Shown here: in pieces, positions 48,804 through 57,044 of the stretch
How the letters are laid out: every line of letters starts with the position of its first letter
Position numbering within the stretch: position 1 is the stretch's first letter
NCBI RefSeq assembly: GCF_001310275.1
Contig: NZ_LGYZ01000006.1
Span: forward strand, 1 to 64,000
Reading direction: 5' to 3'
From: Nocardia arizonensis
GTDB taxonomy: Bacteria; Actinomycetota; Actinomycetes; Mycobacteriales; Mycobacteriaceae
DNA: 64,000 nt
Notes under the pieces: model-generated
Database searches by the model: none
The model's input: only the letters and a program-made list of their open reading frames with translations
Told to the model about the DNA's origin: nothing
Made by a program: the position numbers and the translations under genes

Positions 48804-51008
48804 ATGATCCATATTCCGCACGATCTGCAATGGCTGGGCTGGCTGGTCGGTGTCGACCTGCCCGAAGGGAACGAAGACCTGCTCTTCGCCATCGGCGAAG
48901 CGTGGAACGACGCGGCGAAAGCGATTGCCGCGCAGGTCGGCCCGCTGGAACAGGTCAGGGACAAGGCGTCCGGTGCGTACCGCGAGGGAGCAGGCGCCGA
49001 GACCATCGCGGCACTGTTCGACGACCTGCTCGACGGGGACAGCTCGGTGGCGTCGCTGGCCGCCGCGTTCGACGAACTCGGTGATGCCGCTTTCGATTTC
49101 GGCACCACGGTGCAGGCGGCGAAGCTGATGATGATCGTCTCGTTCGTCCTGCTCGCGCTGGAGATCCTGTGGGCGTGGATGTTTCCGCCGACCGCGCCCG
49201 CGGTCGAGGCGGCGGCGGTGGCCGGGACCAGGTCCACCCTGCGGCGGATCGAGGACCTGGTGATCACCCGGATCGAGCAGGTGATTCTGCGGGCGTTCGG
49301 CAGCGTCGGGCAGCAGGCGTGGACCAAGCTGGTGGTCAAGAACCTGGCCACCTACGCCGTGAAAGGCGCGGTGTCGGGTGTGCAATCGGTGCTGGTGGAC
49401 GTGACCATCCAGGGCGGGCAGCTGGCGGCGGGGACGCGCCGCCACTTCGACGGCAACCAGACCCTGGTCTCCTTCGGCGCGTCCTTCGCCAGCGGGCTGT
49501 TCGGCCGGGCCTCGGCGCACTGGGGCGGCATCGGGTTCGACGCCTCCATCGGCAGGGTCACCAACCGGCTCGGTCGCGCGGGCGATGTGGGCCGCGGCGC
49601 GGCGATCGGCGCCTTCGCCGGTGCGGTCGGCACCGTCGGCGGATCGATGGCCACCGCGATGAACAGTGGTGACTGGCAGGGTTCGTTCACCGCGAGCGGG
49701 TTCGGCCTCGGTGCGGCCGGTGGCGGATTCCGCGGCGGGATGGCCGGTGGCGCCCGTGGGCTGTTCCACCTGAACCGGGTGCCACGGGGGTCGGCGCGGA
49801 CCGGGTTCCTCCGGCATTTCCAGCTCGATGCCGAAGGGAATGTGTACGTTCCGGCGAGCCAGGTCGCGGCCGCGGGCGGATCGGCGACCGATTCCCCGAT
49901 CCCGCGGCCCGCGCGGGTGGCCCGGCCGACGGTGGACGCGTCGGAGGAAGCGACCCCGCGACACCAGCGCAGCCTGCGCGCGCTGGACCGGGCGGACGCG
50001 GCGAACCTGCGCGACTACCACCGGCAGGTTCGCCAAGCCCAACCCGAATTGCGTGCCGCGCCGTCGGAGCACGTCGAGAACCAGCCACGGGCACGGGCGC
50101 TCGGCACACCCGACGGGCAGGAGTCGGTCGACCGGCAGCCGCAGTGGGGCAGCCGCATGGCGGATCGGGCCGCCGACATGCAGGGCAGGGCGCAGACCTC
50201 CCAGGCGAACGCCGATCGCGCGCAGAACGCTGCCGACGCCGTGCAGCGGCGCGCGGACATGCAGCAGCGGCGGGCGACGACCGAGGACAACGCGGCCGAG
50301 GAGGCGCGGACGCGTGCCGAACAGACAAGGGGACAGTTGCGCACCGCCGAGGACAGGATGGCGGAACTGCGGGCGACCGACGATCCCGATCCGCAGCAGA
50401 TCGAGCGGGCCGAACAGGGGCTGACTCTGGCGCGCGCCGCGCACACCAGCGCGGAGGAGACACACACCACCACACGCACGCGCGCCGACGCGCACCAGCG
50501 CCGGGCCGACGAATTCCAGGCGCGCGCCGACGACGCCCAGCGCAAGGCCGATCATGCGCAGGCCCGCGCCGACGACCTGCGCATGGTCCGCGTCGATCCC
50601 GAGGCGGTCGACCACAAGTCCGACACCGAGGCCAAACCGGCGATCCGTCCGCTCGGGGACGAGCACAGCTGGTGGCAGCGGGCCCTGCTGCGCAGTGAGC
50701 AGCTCGGCAAGGAGTACGGGACCGGCGGGCCGGGGACGGACCACTACCAGCCGAAGGCCACCGATCTGCGGGCCAAGACTCGATCCAAGCTCGAGAAGTA
50801 CGAGCAGCCGACGATCGAAGACTATGTCGCGCCGCTGCCGCCCGACCCCGCTGTGTGGGGATCGCCGCCGGACTCGGCAGCGCCCGACGAACCGAAGGAA
50901 GAGCCGAAAGAGGCCGAGGAGCCGGAGGAACCCGAGGAGCCGGAGGAGCCGGAGGAACCGGAGGAACCCGAGGAACCCGAGGAACCCGGACATCGCTCAG
51001 GACGCTGA
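48804..51008 (+). CDS. CpnT-type N-terminal domain protein with coiled coil and acidic Pro repeat tail
   Basis: 734 residues, ATG four bases after the giant gene's stop. Residues 1-~310 match the giant protein's first domain in layout: LQWLGWLVGVDLPEGNEDLL, a hydrophobic segment (LMMIVSFVLLALEILWAW, about 108-125) and a Gly-rich tail. Residues ~445-595 are a long charged helix rich in Ala, Arg, Gln and Glu (QNAADAVQRRADMQQRRATT), probably a coiled coil. The end is a Pro/Glu repeat (EEPEEPEEPEEPEEP). No enzymatic domain is seen. It may be a non-toxic structural partner or a receptor-like shaft of the same effector system. Confidence 0.75.
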   Translation: MIHIPHDLQWLGWLVGVDLPEGNEDLLFAIGEAWNDAAKAIAAQVGPLEQVRDKASGAYREGAGAETIAALFDDLLDGDSSVASLAAAFDELGDAAFDFGTTVQAAKLMMIVSFVLLALEILWAWMFPPTAPAVEAAAVAGTRSTLRRIEDLVITRIEQVILRAFGSVGQQAWTKLVVKNLATYAVKGAVSGVQSVLVDVTIQGGQLAAGTRRHFDGNQTLVSFGASFASGLFGRASAHWGGIGFDASIGRVTNRLGRAGDVGRGAAIGAFAGAVGTVGGSMATAMNSGDWQGSFTASGFGLGAAGGGFRGGMAGGARGLFHLNRVPRGSARTGFLRHFQLDAEGNVYVPASQVAAAGGSATDSPIPRPARVARPTVDASEEATPRHQRSLRALDRADAANLRDYHRQVRQAQPELRAAPSEHVENQPRARALGTPDGQESVDRQPQWGSRMADRAADMQGRAQTSQANADRAQNAADAVQRRADMQQRRATTEDNAAEEARTRAEQTRGQLRTAEDRMAELRATDDPDPQQIERAEQGLTLARAAHTSAEETHTTTRTRADAHQRRADEFQARADDAQRKADHAQARADDLRMVRVDPEAVDHKSDTEAKPAIRPLGDEHSWWQRALLRSEQLGKEYGTGGPGTDHYQPKATDLRAKTRSKLEKYEQPTIEDYVAPLPPDPAVWGSPPDSAAPDEPKEEPKEAEEPEEPEEPEEPEEPEEPEEPEEPGHRSGR
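50916..50991 (+). repeat. 9-base tandem repeat coding for Glu-Glu-Pro
   Basis: About eight consecutive copies of GAGGAACCC-like units (third bases vary) encode EEP repeats at the C-terminus of the preceding protein. Extended, acidic and rigid; a candidate slippage site. Confidence 0.9.
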
Positions 51009-51117
51009 AAACCCTTAGTTTGCCTAGTGTTTCGGATCCGGCTCACCACCATCCCGATACCGGTTGCCTGTCACGGGCAGTCTTGCTCCGATACGCCGTG
51101 TGACGAGGGGAGCCACC

Positions 51118-51501
51118 GTGGCGAACGTGATCGCCGTCGATTCGACGACCGACCTGCACTCCGCCGCCGTGGTGATGGACAGCGTGGCCGACGCCATCGA
51201 AGGAGCGGTGCGCGTGCTCGCCGATACGCTGACGACACTGGGTGATCCGATCTCGGTGCAGGACAACGGCAATGAGGCGAGCAAGGTCACCGCACGCGGC
51301 GACGGCACGCCGCCGTGGGGAACCGATTCCTACGGCAAGCAGTTCGCGCAGGGCGACGCAGGCTACGTGAAGCTCGGCGTCGGCCTGCTCCAGGGCGGCT
51401 TCGATCTGGCCCACACCCTGTCCGAATTCGCGACCGGAATGGGTCGCGCGGCAGGCGATGTGCGCCGATCCGAGGACGAGGCGAGCGCCGGCTTCGCCTG
51501 A
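51118..51501 (+). CDS. WXG100-like protein paired with the CpnT-type protein
   Basis: 127 residues from a GTG behind GAGGGGAG; an earlier in-frame ATG at 51064 has no such site. Two helices joined by the turn GTPPWGTDSYGKQFAQGDAG, the same turn as LGTPWGDDELGDQFAEGKDG in the protein at 22436. Here there is no Pro/Gly tail. Last gene of the effector operon; probably co-exported with the protein at 48804. Confidence 0.75.
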   Translation: MANVIAVDSTTDLHSAAVVMDSVADAIEGAVRVLADTLTTLGDPISVQDNGNEASKVTARGDGTPPWGTDSYGKQFAQGDAGYVKLGVGLLQGGFDLAHTLSEFATGMGRAAGDVRRSEDEASAGFA

Positions 51502-51523
51502 TCGGCGGCCTGGATCACCGCCG

Positions 51524-52624
51524 CTAGGAGACGACCAGGCCCGCCATCGACAGCTCGCACAGCGCCCCGGCGAGATCGTGGGCCGGATCGTCGAAGAAGG
51601 CCGCCACGATGCCACGGGTGACGGTGCCCGCCTCCGCCGCGGCCACCAGATCCGCCGCCGCCACGCGATGACGCGGCAGCGGATCGGATATCGCCGCCGC
51701 ACAGAGGACGTCGATGACATCCGAGGCCGACCACACGCCGGGAACGGCACTGCTGACCTGATCCGCGGTGGGGGAGTCGCCGCGATACCACCGATCGTTG
51801 TCCCACCAGTAGCAGAACGACAGCAGTCCCCGGCGTGCCCGCGAGTTCAGCACCTGATCGGTCACCCACTCGGGCGCCCCGGCGTAGACCTCGGGGAAGG
51901 GCGCGCGGCGGTGGTAAGCGGCGTCCAATTCCGGTGCGTCCCATACCCCGCCGGACAGCACCGCGCGCCCACCCGGCAGCACGTGCAGGGTGGACCCGCT
52001 CCTGGCCGCACCTTCGAAAATGCCGAGGGCGGGCATGATGCGCGGTCCGCGCTCGGAACCGACCGCCACGAACGCGGCGGCGATCACCGCCCAGCGGGCC
52101 AGCATCAGTGGCAGCGCGGGGAACTCGCCGGGTGCGGGGATCGCGGTGCGACCGGCCGCCCGATCGGTGACGGCGCCTGCGGCGGCGACCTTGGGGCTGC
52201 GCGACTGCCGATCGTTGTGGAAGACATACGCGGCCAGCCAGACCGGCACCCGGTCGCGAGGATGGGCCTCGAGATCGATCAGATACGCCTCGGGGACCAG
52301 CAGCTGATCCTCGGGAAACGGCTCGTGCCCGTAGTCGTATTCGATCTCGCGGTCGCCTCCGAGATCGCCGCGCACGATCATGCGCCACCATGGACCGTCA
52401 CCGTGCCCGGCGGAGTCTTCGCGCAACTTCTTGGCCAGCTCGAGCACCGCGGGCGCCGGGTCGACGCGGAACGGGCGATCGGTCTCGTCGGCATACACGA
52501 CGAACGCGACACCGCCGATCACCGTGAGCGCGAAGATCGCTTCGAATCGCCGCCACCCGTCCGGACCCGCCGCGGCGAGGGCGTCGGCCAGCTGATCCGC
52601 CGGGTCGGGCGCCTGCTCGCTCAC
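51524..52624 (-). CDS. Accessory protein of unknown function, immunity-like in style
   Basis: 366 residues. The start is the GTG at 52624 that overlaps the previous gene's stop (GTGA); longer starts would run through that gene. The first ~150 residues (LAAAGPDGWRRFEAIFALTV, then DREIEYDYGHEPFPEDQLLV and DLEAHPRDRVPVWLAAYV) resemble a style of protein often found beside polymorphic toxins, but I cannot name a family. The rest is alpha/beta with many Trp. No signal peptide. It is convergent with the effector operon and upstream of the ESX core operon's downstream end, so it could be an immunity protein; that is a guess. Confidence 0.7.
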   Translation of the reverse strand: MSEQAPDPADQLADALAAAGPDGWRRFEAIFALTVIGGVAFVVYADETDRPFRVDPAPAVLELAKKLREDSAGHGDGPWWRMIVRGDLGGDREIEYDYGHEPFPEDQLLVPEAYLIDLEAHPRDRVPVWLAAYVFHNDRQSRSPKVAAAGAVTDRAAGRTAIPAPGEFPALPLMLARWAVIAAAFVAVGSERGPRIMPALGIFEGAARSGSTLHVLPGGRAVLSGGVWDAPELDAAYHRRAPFPEVYAGAPEWVTDQVLNSRARRGLLSFCYWWDNDRWYRGDSPTADQVSSAVPGVWSASDVIDVLCAAAISDPLPRHRVAAADLVAAAEAGTVTRGIVAAFFDDPAHDLAGALCELSMAGLVVS

Positions 52625-52968
52625 CGCTCGAATCCCCAGAACGCCTCGGCCCGCCACTGGTCGGCGTTCCTGCGGAGTTCGGCCAGGTGTCCGGCGCCGA
52701 GAAGGTCGCCCGGAGCCGGAGTGCCGCGGGGTTCGAACCCCGGTTGCATCAGGACCGAATCCACGCGGATCACCGCGAGGTCGTCCGGCGCCACCAGGTA
52801 GCGACCTGAGCTGTCGATCTCCCAGGGGCGCAACACGATACACACGATGCCGACCGCGACCACGAGGGTGCCGTCGGTGTGTTCGGCGACGATCCACGCG
52901 GGCTCGGCCCCGACCTGGCGCTGATGCCGGACGGGATCGCGCGGCATGGTCTGCTTGTTCACGGACAC
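52621..52968 (-). CDS. Small ESX-locus protein sharing a domain with the protein at 16030
   Basis: 115 residues from the GTG at 52968 behind GAGAGGA (GTG at 52962 is an alternative). The middle reads DGTLVVAVGIVCIVLRPWEI, then DDLAVIRVDS and a QPGF turn, which lines up with DDSVVVAVGGACVVIGPGTL, ADLVVDLVST and QAGF at the start of the protein at 16030. Not a known family. It starts eight bases after the eccC stop and overlaps the next gene, so it belongs to the eccD-mycP-eccC operon. Confidence 0.75.
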   Translation of the reverse strand: MSVNKQTMPRDPVRHQRQVGAEPAWIVAEHTDGTLVVAVGIVCIVLRPWEIDSSGRYLVAPDDLAVIRVDSVLMQPGFEPRGTPAPGDLLGAGHLAELRRNADQWRAEAFWGFER

Positions 52969-52976
52969 TGTTCCTC

Positions 52977-55900
52977 TCAACCGACCGGCGGTAGATGGCA
53001 GATCTGGACGAGGTCGCGCCCCCGTGTGCGCGAGACCAGCAGACCGCGGCCGGGCGGGTACTGGGCCGGGCGCACGTCGCTGAGCAGGATGCCCTCGTCC
53101 TTCGGCGTGCTCATCAGGATGCCGTCCACCGACATGTCCTTCATCGGGCCGAGCACCTGGTCGTACAGTGCGCGGGCCGCGCCGCCGGAGCGCCGGGCGA
53201 TGATCACGTGCAGGCCGATGTCGCGGGCCTGCGGCAGCAGCTCCATCAGTGGCAGCAGCGGGTTGTTGGCGGCCACCATGTCGTAGTCATCGACGATGAC
53301 ATACACCTCGGGACCGGTCCACCAGCTGCGTTCCCGCAGCTGCGCGGGCGTGATGTCGGCGCCGGGCAGCCGCTGCGACACGAAACCCGCGACTTCCTTC
53401 AAGGTGGGTACCGAGGTCTGCGCCGAGGTGGAATAGCCGGCCAGGTGCGGGCCCTCGACCGCGCCGAGCATGGTGCGGCGGTAGTCGACGATGATCACCC
53501 GCGCCTCGTTCGGGTGCGAGTTCTCCACGATGCCCTGCGCGATATTGCGCAGCAGCGTGGTCTTGCCGCAACCCACGTCGGCGAACACCAGCAGGTGCGG
53601 CGACTCCTCGAAGTCGAGCACCACCGGCGCCAGCTCCGACTCGCTCAGGCCGATCACCACCCGCTTGCTGTCGATGCGCATGTCCATCTCCCGCGCGGTG
53701 GCCAGCACCTGCTCGCGGTCGATCAGGTCGGGCAGCATCCGCACCGCGGGCGCGCGGCGGCCGGGATAGAGCTCGGCGAGACCGGCTTTCGCGGCGGCGA
53801 TGCCGTCGGCCAGCGTCTCCGGGTCGACGTCGGCGTCGAGGCGGGGCAGGGCCAGCAGCATGTGGAGTTTGTCGGGGGTCATGCCCCGGCCCGGCCGGTT
53901 GACCGGAACATGCACCGCCGCACGGCGATCCATCTCCGAATCCGACGGATCACCCAGGCGCAGCTCGATCCTGGTGCCGATCTGATCCTTGACGTTGGGC
54001 CGGATCTCGGCCCACCGGTTCGCGCCGAGCATGAGGTGGATGCCGTAGGACAGGCCGCGCGCGGCGAGCGCGAGCACGTGACCCTCGATGAGGTCGAAAT
54101 CCTCGCGGAAGGCCGCCCACCCGTCGATCACCAGGAACACATCGCCGAACAGGTCGGCCGAGAGCGGATGCGCGGCCCGCTCCTCGGCGGGCAGCTGCGC
54201 GATCTCGGCCTTCTGCCGCCGGAAATCGCGGATGTTCTCCACGCCGAGTTCGAGGAAGCGCGCCTCGCGCTGGCGCAGCAGCACGGTGAGCTCGGCGATG
54301 GTGCGGCGCACCCGATCGGTTTCCAGCCGCCCCGCCGCGGACCCGACATGCGGCAGACCGGTGAGCGCGGCCAGCGTGCCGCCACCGAAATCGAGGCAGT
54401 AGAACTGCACCTGCTCGGGAGTGTGGGTGGCCGCCGCCGAGAGGATGATCGTGCGCAGCGCGGTCGACTTGCCCGATTGGGGTCCGCCGACGACCGCGAC
54501 ATTGCCCTGGCCGCCGGACAGGTCGATCGAGAGCACGTCGCGCTTCTGCTCGTAGGGCTTGTCGATGATGCCGATCGGCAGCCACAGCGTGGTGGTGCGG
54601 TTGGCCTCGGAACGCCAATCATCGTCGGGCAGCAGCATATCCACGGTGGGGGACACATCCAGCGGCGGCAGCCATACCTGGTGGGCTGGCCTGCCGTGCC
54701 CGGTCAGCCGGTCGACCACCACGGCAAGCAGCGACCGTTCGGGATCGGCGGGCGCCGCCGCGGTCGCGCCGAGGAGTTCGCTCAGATCGGGCAGCTCCAC
54801 CGGAATCGGTTCGCCGGTGGCCGCGGCGGCCACCGGCTCGGTGCGTTCGACGACGGCGGCGGTGAACAGGTCGACGCGCCCGGCGACGGCCGCCGCCGGG
54901 CCGACCGCCCGGCCCGCGACCGGTGGGACATAGGGGCCGGAGACGTAAGTGGCATTGAACCGCAACGGATCCGACGAGTCGCTCTTCAAATAGCCCGCGC
55001 CGGGCTGCGCGGGCAGATGGTAGGCGTCGGTGATGCCGAGCACCTGCCGGGACTCGCCCGCCGAGAACGTGCGCAGCCCGATCCGATACGACAGGTGCGA
55101 ATCGAGGCCGCGCAGCCGGTTCTCCTCCAGCCGCTGCGACGCCAGCAGCAGATGCACCCGCAGCGACCGGCCGAGGCGCCCGATCATCACGAACAGCTCC
55201 GCGAAATCCGGTTTCTGCGAGAGCAATTCGGAGAATTCGTCCACGATGATGAACAGCGCGGGCAGCGGATCCAGTGGCGCGCCGTTGGCGCGGGCCTTCT
55301 CGTATTCGGTGACATTGGCGAAGTTGCCCGCCGACCGCAGCAGTTCCTGCCGCCGGGTCAGCTCACCCGCCAGCGCGTCGCGCATGCGGTCCACCATCGA
55401 GAGTTCTTCCTCGAGGTTGGTGATCACCGCGGACACGTGGGGGAGCGGATCGAGGCCGAGGAACGTCGCGCCGCCCTTGAAGTCGACCAGCACCAGGTTG
55501 AGCAGGTCGGGCGAGTGGGTCGTCACCATCGACAGCACCAGGGTGCGCAGGAACTCGGACTTGCCCGAACCCGTTGCGCCGATGCACAACCCGTGCGGTC
55601 CCATACCGTTTTCGGCGGATTCCTTGATGTCGATCTCGACGCGGGTGCCGTCGGGGGTGACACCGATCGGCACCCGGAGGCGCTCGCGCGCCGAGCGGGG
55701 CCGCCACACCACATCGGCGTCGATGGTCGCCGCGTCCGCGACACCGAGCATCGCCATCAGGCCGGGGTCGGTGGTGATGTCCTCGCCCAGGTCGACGATC
55801 TGGGCGCTGGTGGCGATCCGGTAGCGTGCCATGGCGCGCCCGAAGGTGGCGGCCACCTCGAGGCCGACCCGGTCGGGTCCGGCGAAGTTCTCCACCGCGC

Positions 55901-57029
55901 CGCCGGTGCGCGCACCGATGATCGCCTCCTCGACTACCAGTTGCAGACCGCGGCGCACCGCGAGACCGGTCTGCGGCGCGGTGAGGTCGAGGACGGTCAC
56001 CGAGTCCAGGCCCGCGTCGCTGATGGTGCGCTCGGAACCGCTCACATAGCCGTCATCGATCACAACGACCAGGTGTACGCGGCCCGCGGTGGGCGGGGCG
56101 TTGCGCAGGAAGCGTCCGCGTTCGAGCAGGTCCTCCGCCAGGGCGGTCTCGAGTTCCGACAGCGATTCGTAGAGCATCCGCATCGAACCGATCCGGTCGG
56201 TGTCGCGCGGATGTTGCAGGTGCGGTAGCCATTTGGTCCAGCCCCAGGCCACGCCGTCGGGGTCGGCGGTGACGATGGCGATGATCAGGCTGTCCGGGCC
56301 GTGGAAGGTCGCCAGTTCCATCACCATCGACCGGGCAAGGGCGCGGCCGTGTTCGCGCGGGCCTTCGATGTTCACGGCGGGGAACGCGCGCAGGGAGATG
56401 GCGGTGGGCAGGCCGTGCACGACCGAATGAGTGCGCACGAAGCGGCGCAGCGCCACCGTCGCCACCGGTTCGAGGTCTTCGAGCGGAACCGTTTCCGGCC
56501 GGGCGAGTTTGGTGGCGAGGCGATGGCTGCCGACGCCGATCCGGACGTGCCCGAAGTCGGGGTCGCCCGCCCTGCGCTCCCACATCCGGCGGGTGCCGAT
56601 CAGCGCGTGCACGTCGATCGGATGCGGATGGCTCCAGAACAAGGCCTCGCGCTGGGCGAGGCCGGTGGTGCGGACATCGCGGCGCAGCTGGTCGAGGTAG
56701 CGGAAGTAGTCCTTGCGTTCCTCATTGAGCTCGGCGGCCTTCTTCCCGCCGCCGCCGGAGCGGCCGGCGAACATGCCGACCATCGACATCAGCATCATCA
56801 TCGGGAACATCATCGTCATCGGATTGGTGAGCATGGACCGCCCGCCCATGGTGACCATGAGCGCGATCATGCCGACCATCGCGACCACCATCACCACCGG
56901 CAGCAACCGCTGCCACAGCGGCGCAGGCACCGGTGCGGTGATCTCCGGCGGCGCGTTGAGAATCACCTCGCCGCCCGGTGGGCGAGGCGGCGCGATCCGG
57001 GCGAGCCGGATGAATCCCTGTGTGCCCAT
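52977..57029 (-). CDS. eccC: EccC, ESX motor ATPase with three FtsK/SpoIIIE domains
   Basis: 1350 residues from the ATG at 57029 (GAAGGA seven bases upstream). Two transmembrane helices near residues 35-85 (VVMVVAMVGMIALMVT; MTMMFPMMMLMSMVGMFAG). Three ATPase domains follow with Walker A motifs GATGSGKSE (about 485), GGPQSGKST (about 847) and DVGCGKTTL (about 1151) and Walker B segments LVLVDFKGG, YCLDFGGG and VIIVDYRR. EccC recognises WXG100 and other substrates and drives export. It is a single chain, as in ESX-2/3/5, rather than the split EccCa/EccCb of ESX-1. Confidence 0.95.
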   Translation of the reverse strand: MGTQGFIRLARIAPPRPPGGEVILNAPPEITAPVPAPLWQRLLPVVMVVAMVGMIALMVTMGGRSMLTNPMTMMFPMMMLMSMVGMFAGRSGGGGKKAAELNEERKDYFRYLDQLRRDVRTTGLAQREALFWSHPHPIDVHALIGTRRMWERRAGDPDFGHVRIGVGSHRLATKLARPETVPLEDLEPVATVALRRFVRTHSVVHGLPTAISLRAFPAVNIEGPREHGRALARSMVMELATFHGPDSLIIAIVTADPDGVAWGWTKWLPHLQHPRDTDRIGSMRMLYESLSELETALAEDLLERGRFLRNAPPTAGRVHLVVVIDDGYVSGSERTISDAGLDSVTVLDLTAPQTGLAVRRGLQLVVEEAIIGARTGGAVENFAGPDRVGLEVAATFGRAMARYRIATSAQIVDLGEDITTDPGLMAMLGVADAATIDADVVWRPRSARERLRVPIGVTPDGTRVEIDIKESAENGMGPHGLCIGATGSGKSEFLRTLVLSMVTTHSPDLLNLVLVDFKGGATFLGLDPLPHVSAVITNLEEELSMVDRMRDALAGELTRRQELLRSAGNFANVTEYEKARANGAPLDPLPALFIIVDEFSELLSQKPDFAELFVMIGRLGRSLRVHLLLASQRLEENRLRGLDSHLSYRIGLRTFSAGESRQVLGITDAYHLPAQPGAGYLKSDSSDPLRFNATYVSGPYVPPVAGRAVGPAAAVAGRVDLFTAAVVERTEPVAAAATGEPIPVELPDLSELLGATAAAPADPERSLLAVVVDRLTGHGRPAHQVWLPPLDVSPTVDMLLPDDDWRSEANRTTTLWLPIGIIDKPYEQKRDVLSIDLSGGQGNVAVVGGPQSGKSTALRTIILSAAATHTPEQVQFYCLDFGGGTLAALTGLPHVGSAAGRLETDRVRRTIAELTVLLRQREARFLELGVENIRDFRRQKAEIAQLPAEERAAHPLSADLFGDVFLVIDGWAAFREDFDLIEGHVLALAARGLSYGIHLMLGANRWAEIRPNVKDQIGTRIELRLGDPSDSEMDRRAAVHVPVNRPGRGMTPDKLHMLLALPRLDADVDPETLADGIAAAKAGLAELYPGRRAPAVRMLPDLIDREQVLATAREMDMRIDSKRVVIGLSESELAPVVLDFEESPHLLVFADVGCGKTTLLRNIAQGIVENSHPNEARVIIVDYRRTMLGAVEGPHLAGYSTSAQTSVPTLKEVAGFVSQRLPGADITPAQLRERSWWTGPEVYVIVDDYDMVAANNPLLPLMELLPQARDIGLHVIIARRSGGAARALYDQVLGPMKDMSVDGILMSTPKDEGILLSDVRPAQYPPGRGLLVSRTRGRDLVQICHLPPVG

Positions 57030-57044
57030 GGGCAATTCCTTCGG

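Noticed and set aside
46175..49351. 1058-codon minus-strand open frame
   Set aside because: It lies antisense to calpain-like unit 6 and the start of the 734-residue protein; low-complexity shadow sequence.
51503..51523. Possible terminator hairpin between the 51118 and 51524 genes
   Set aside because: Only a 6-bp stem (CGGCGG/CCGCCG) with a 9-base loop and no T run; such stems are frequent in this G+C-rich DNA.
52995..56228. 1077-codon plus-strand open frame
   Set aside because: Antisense to eccC, whose three Walker motifs fix the minus strand as coding.
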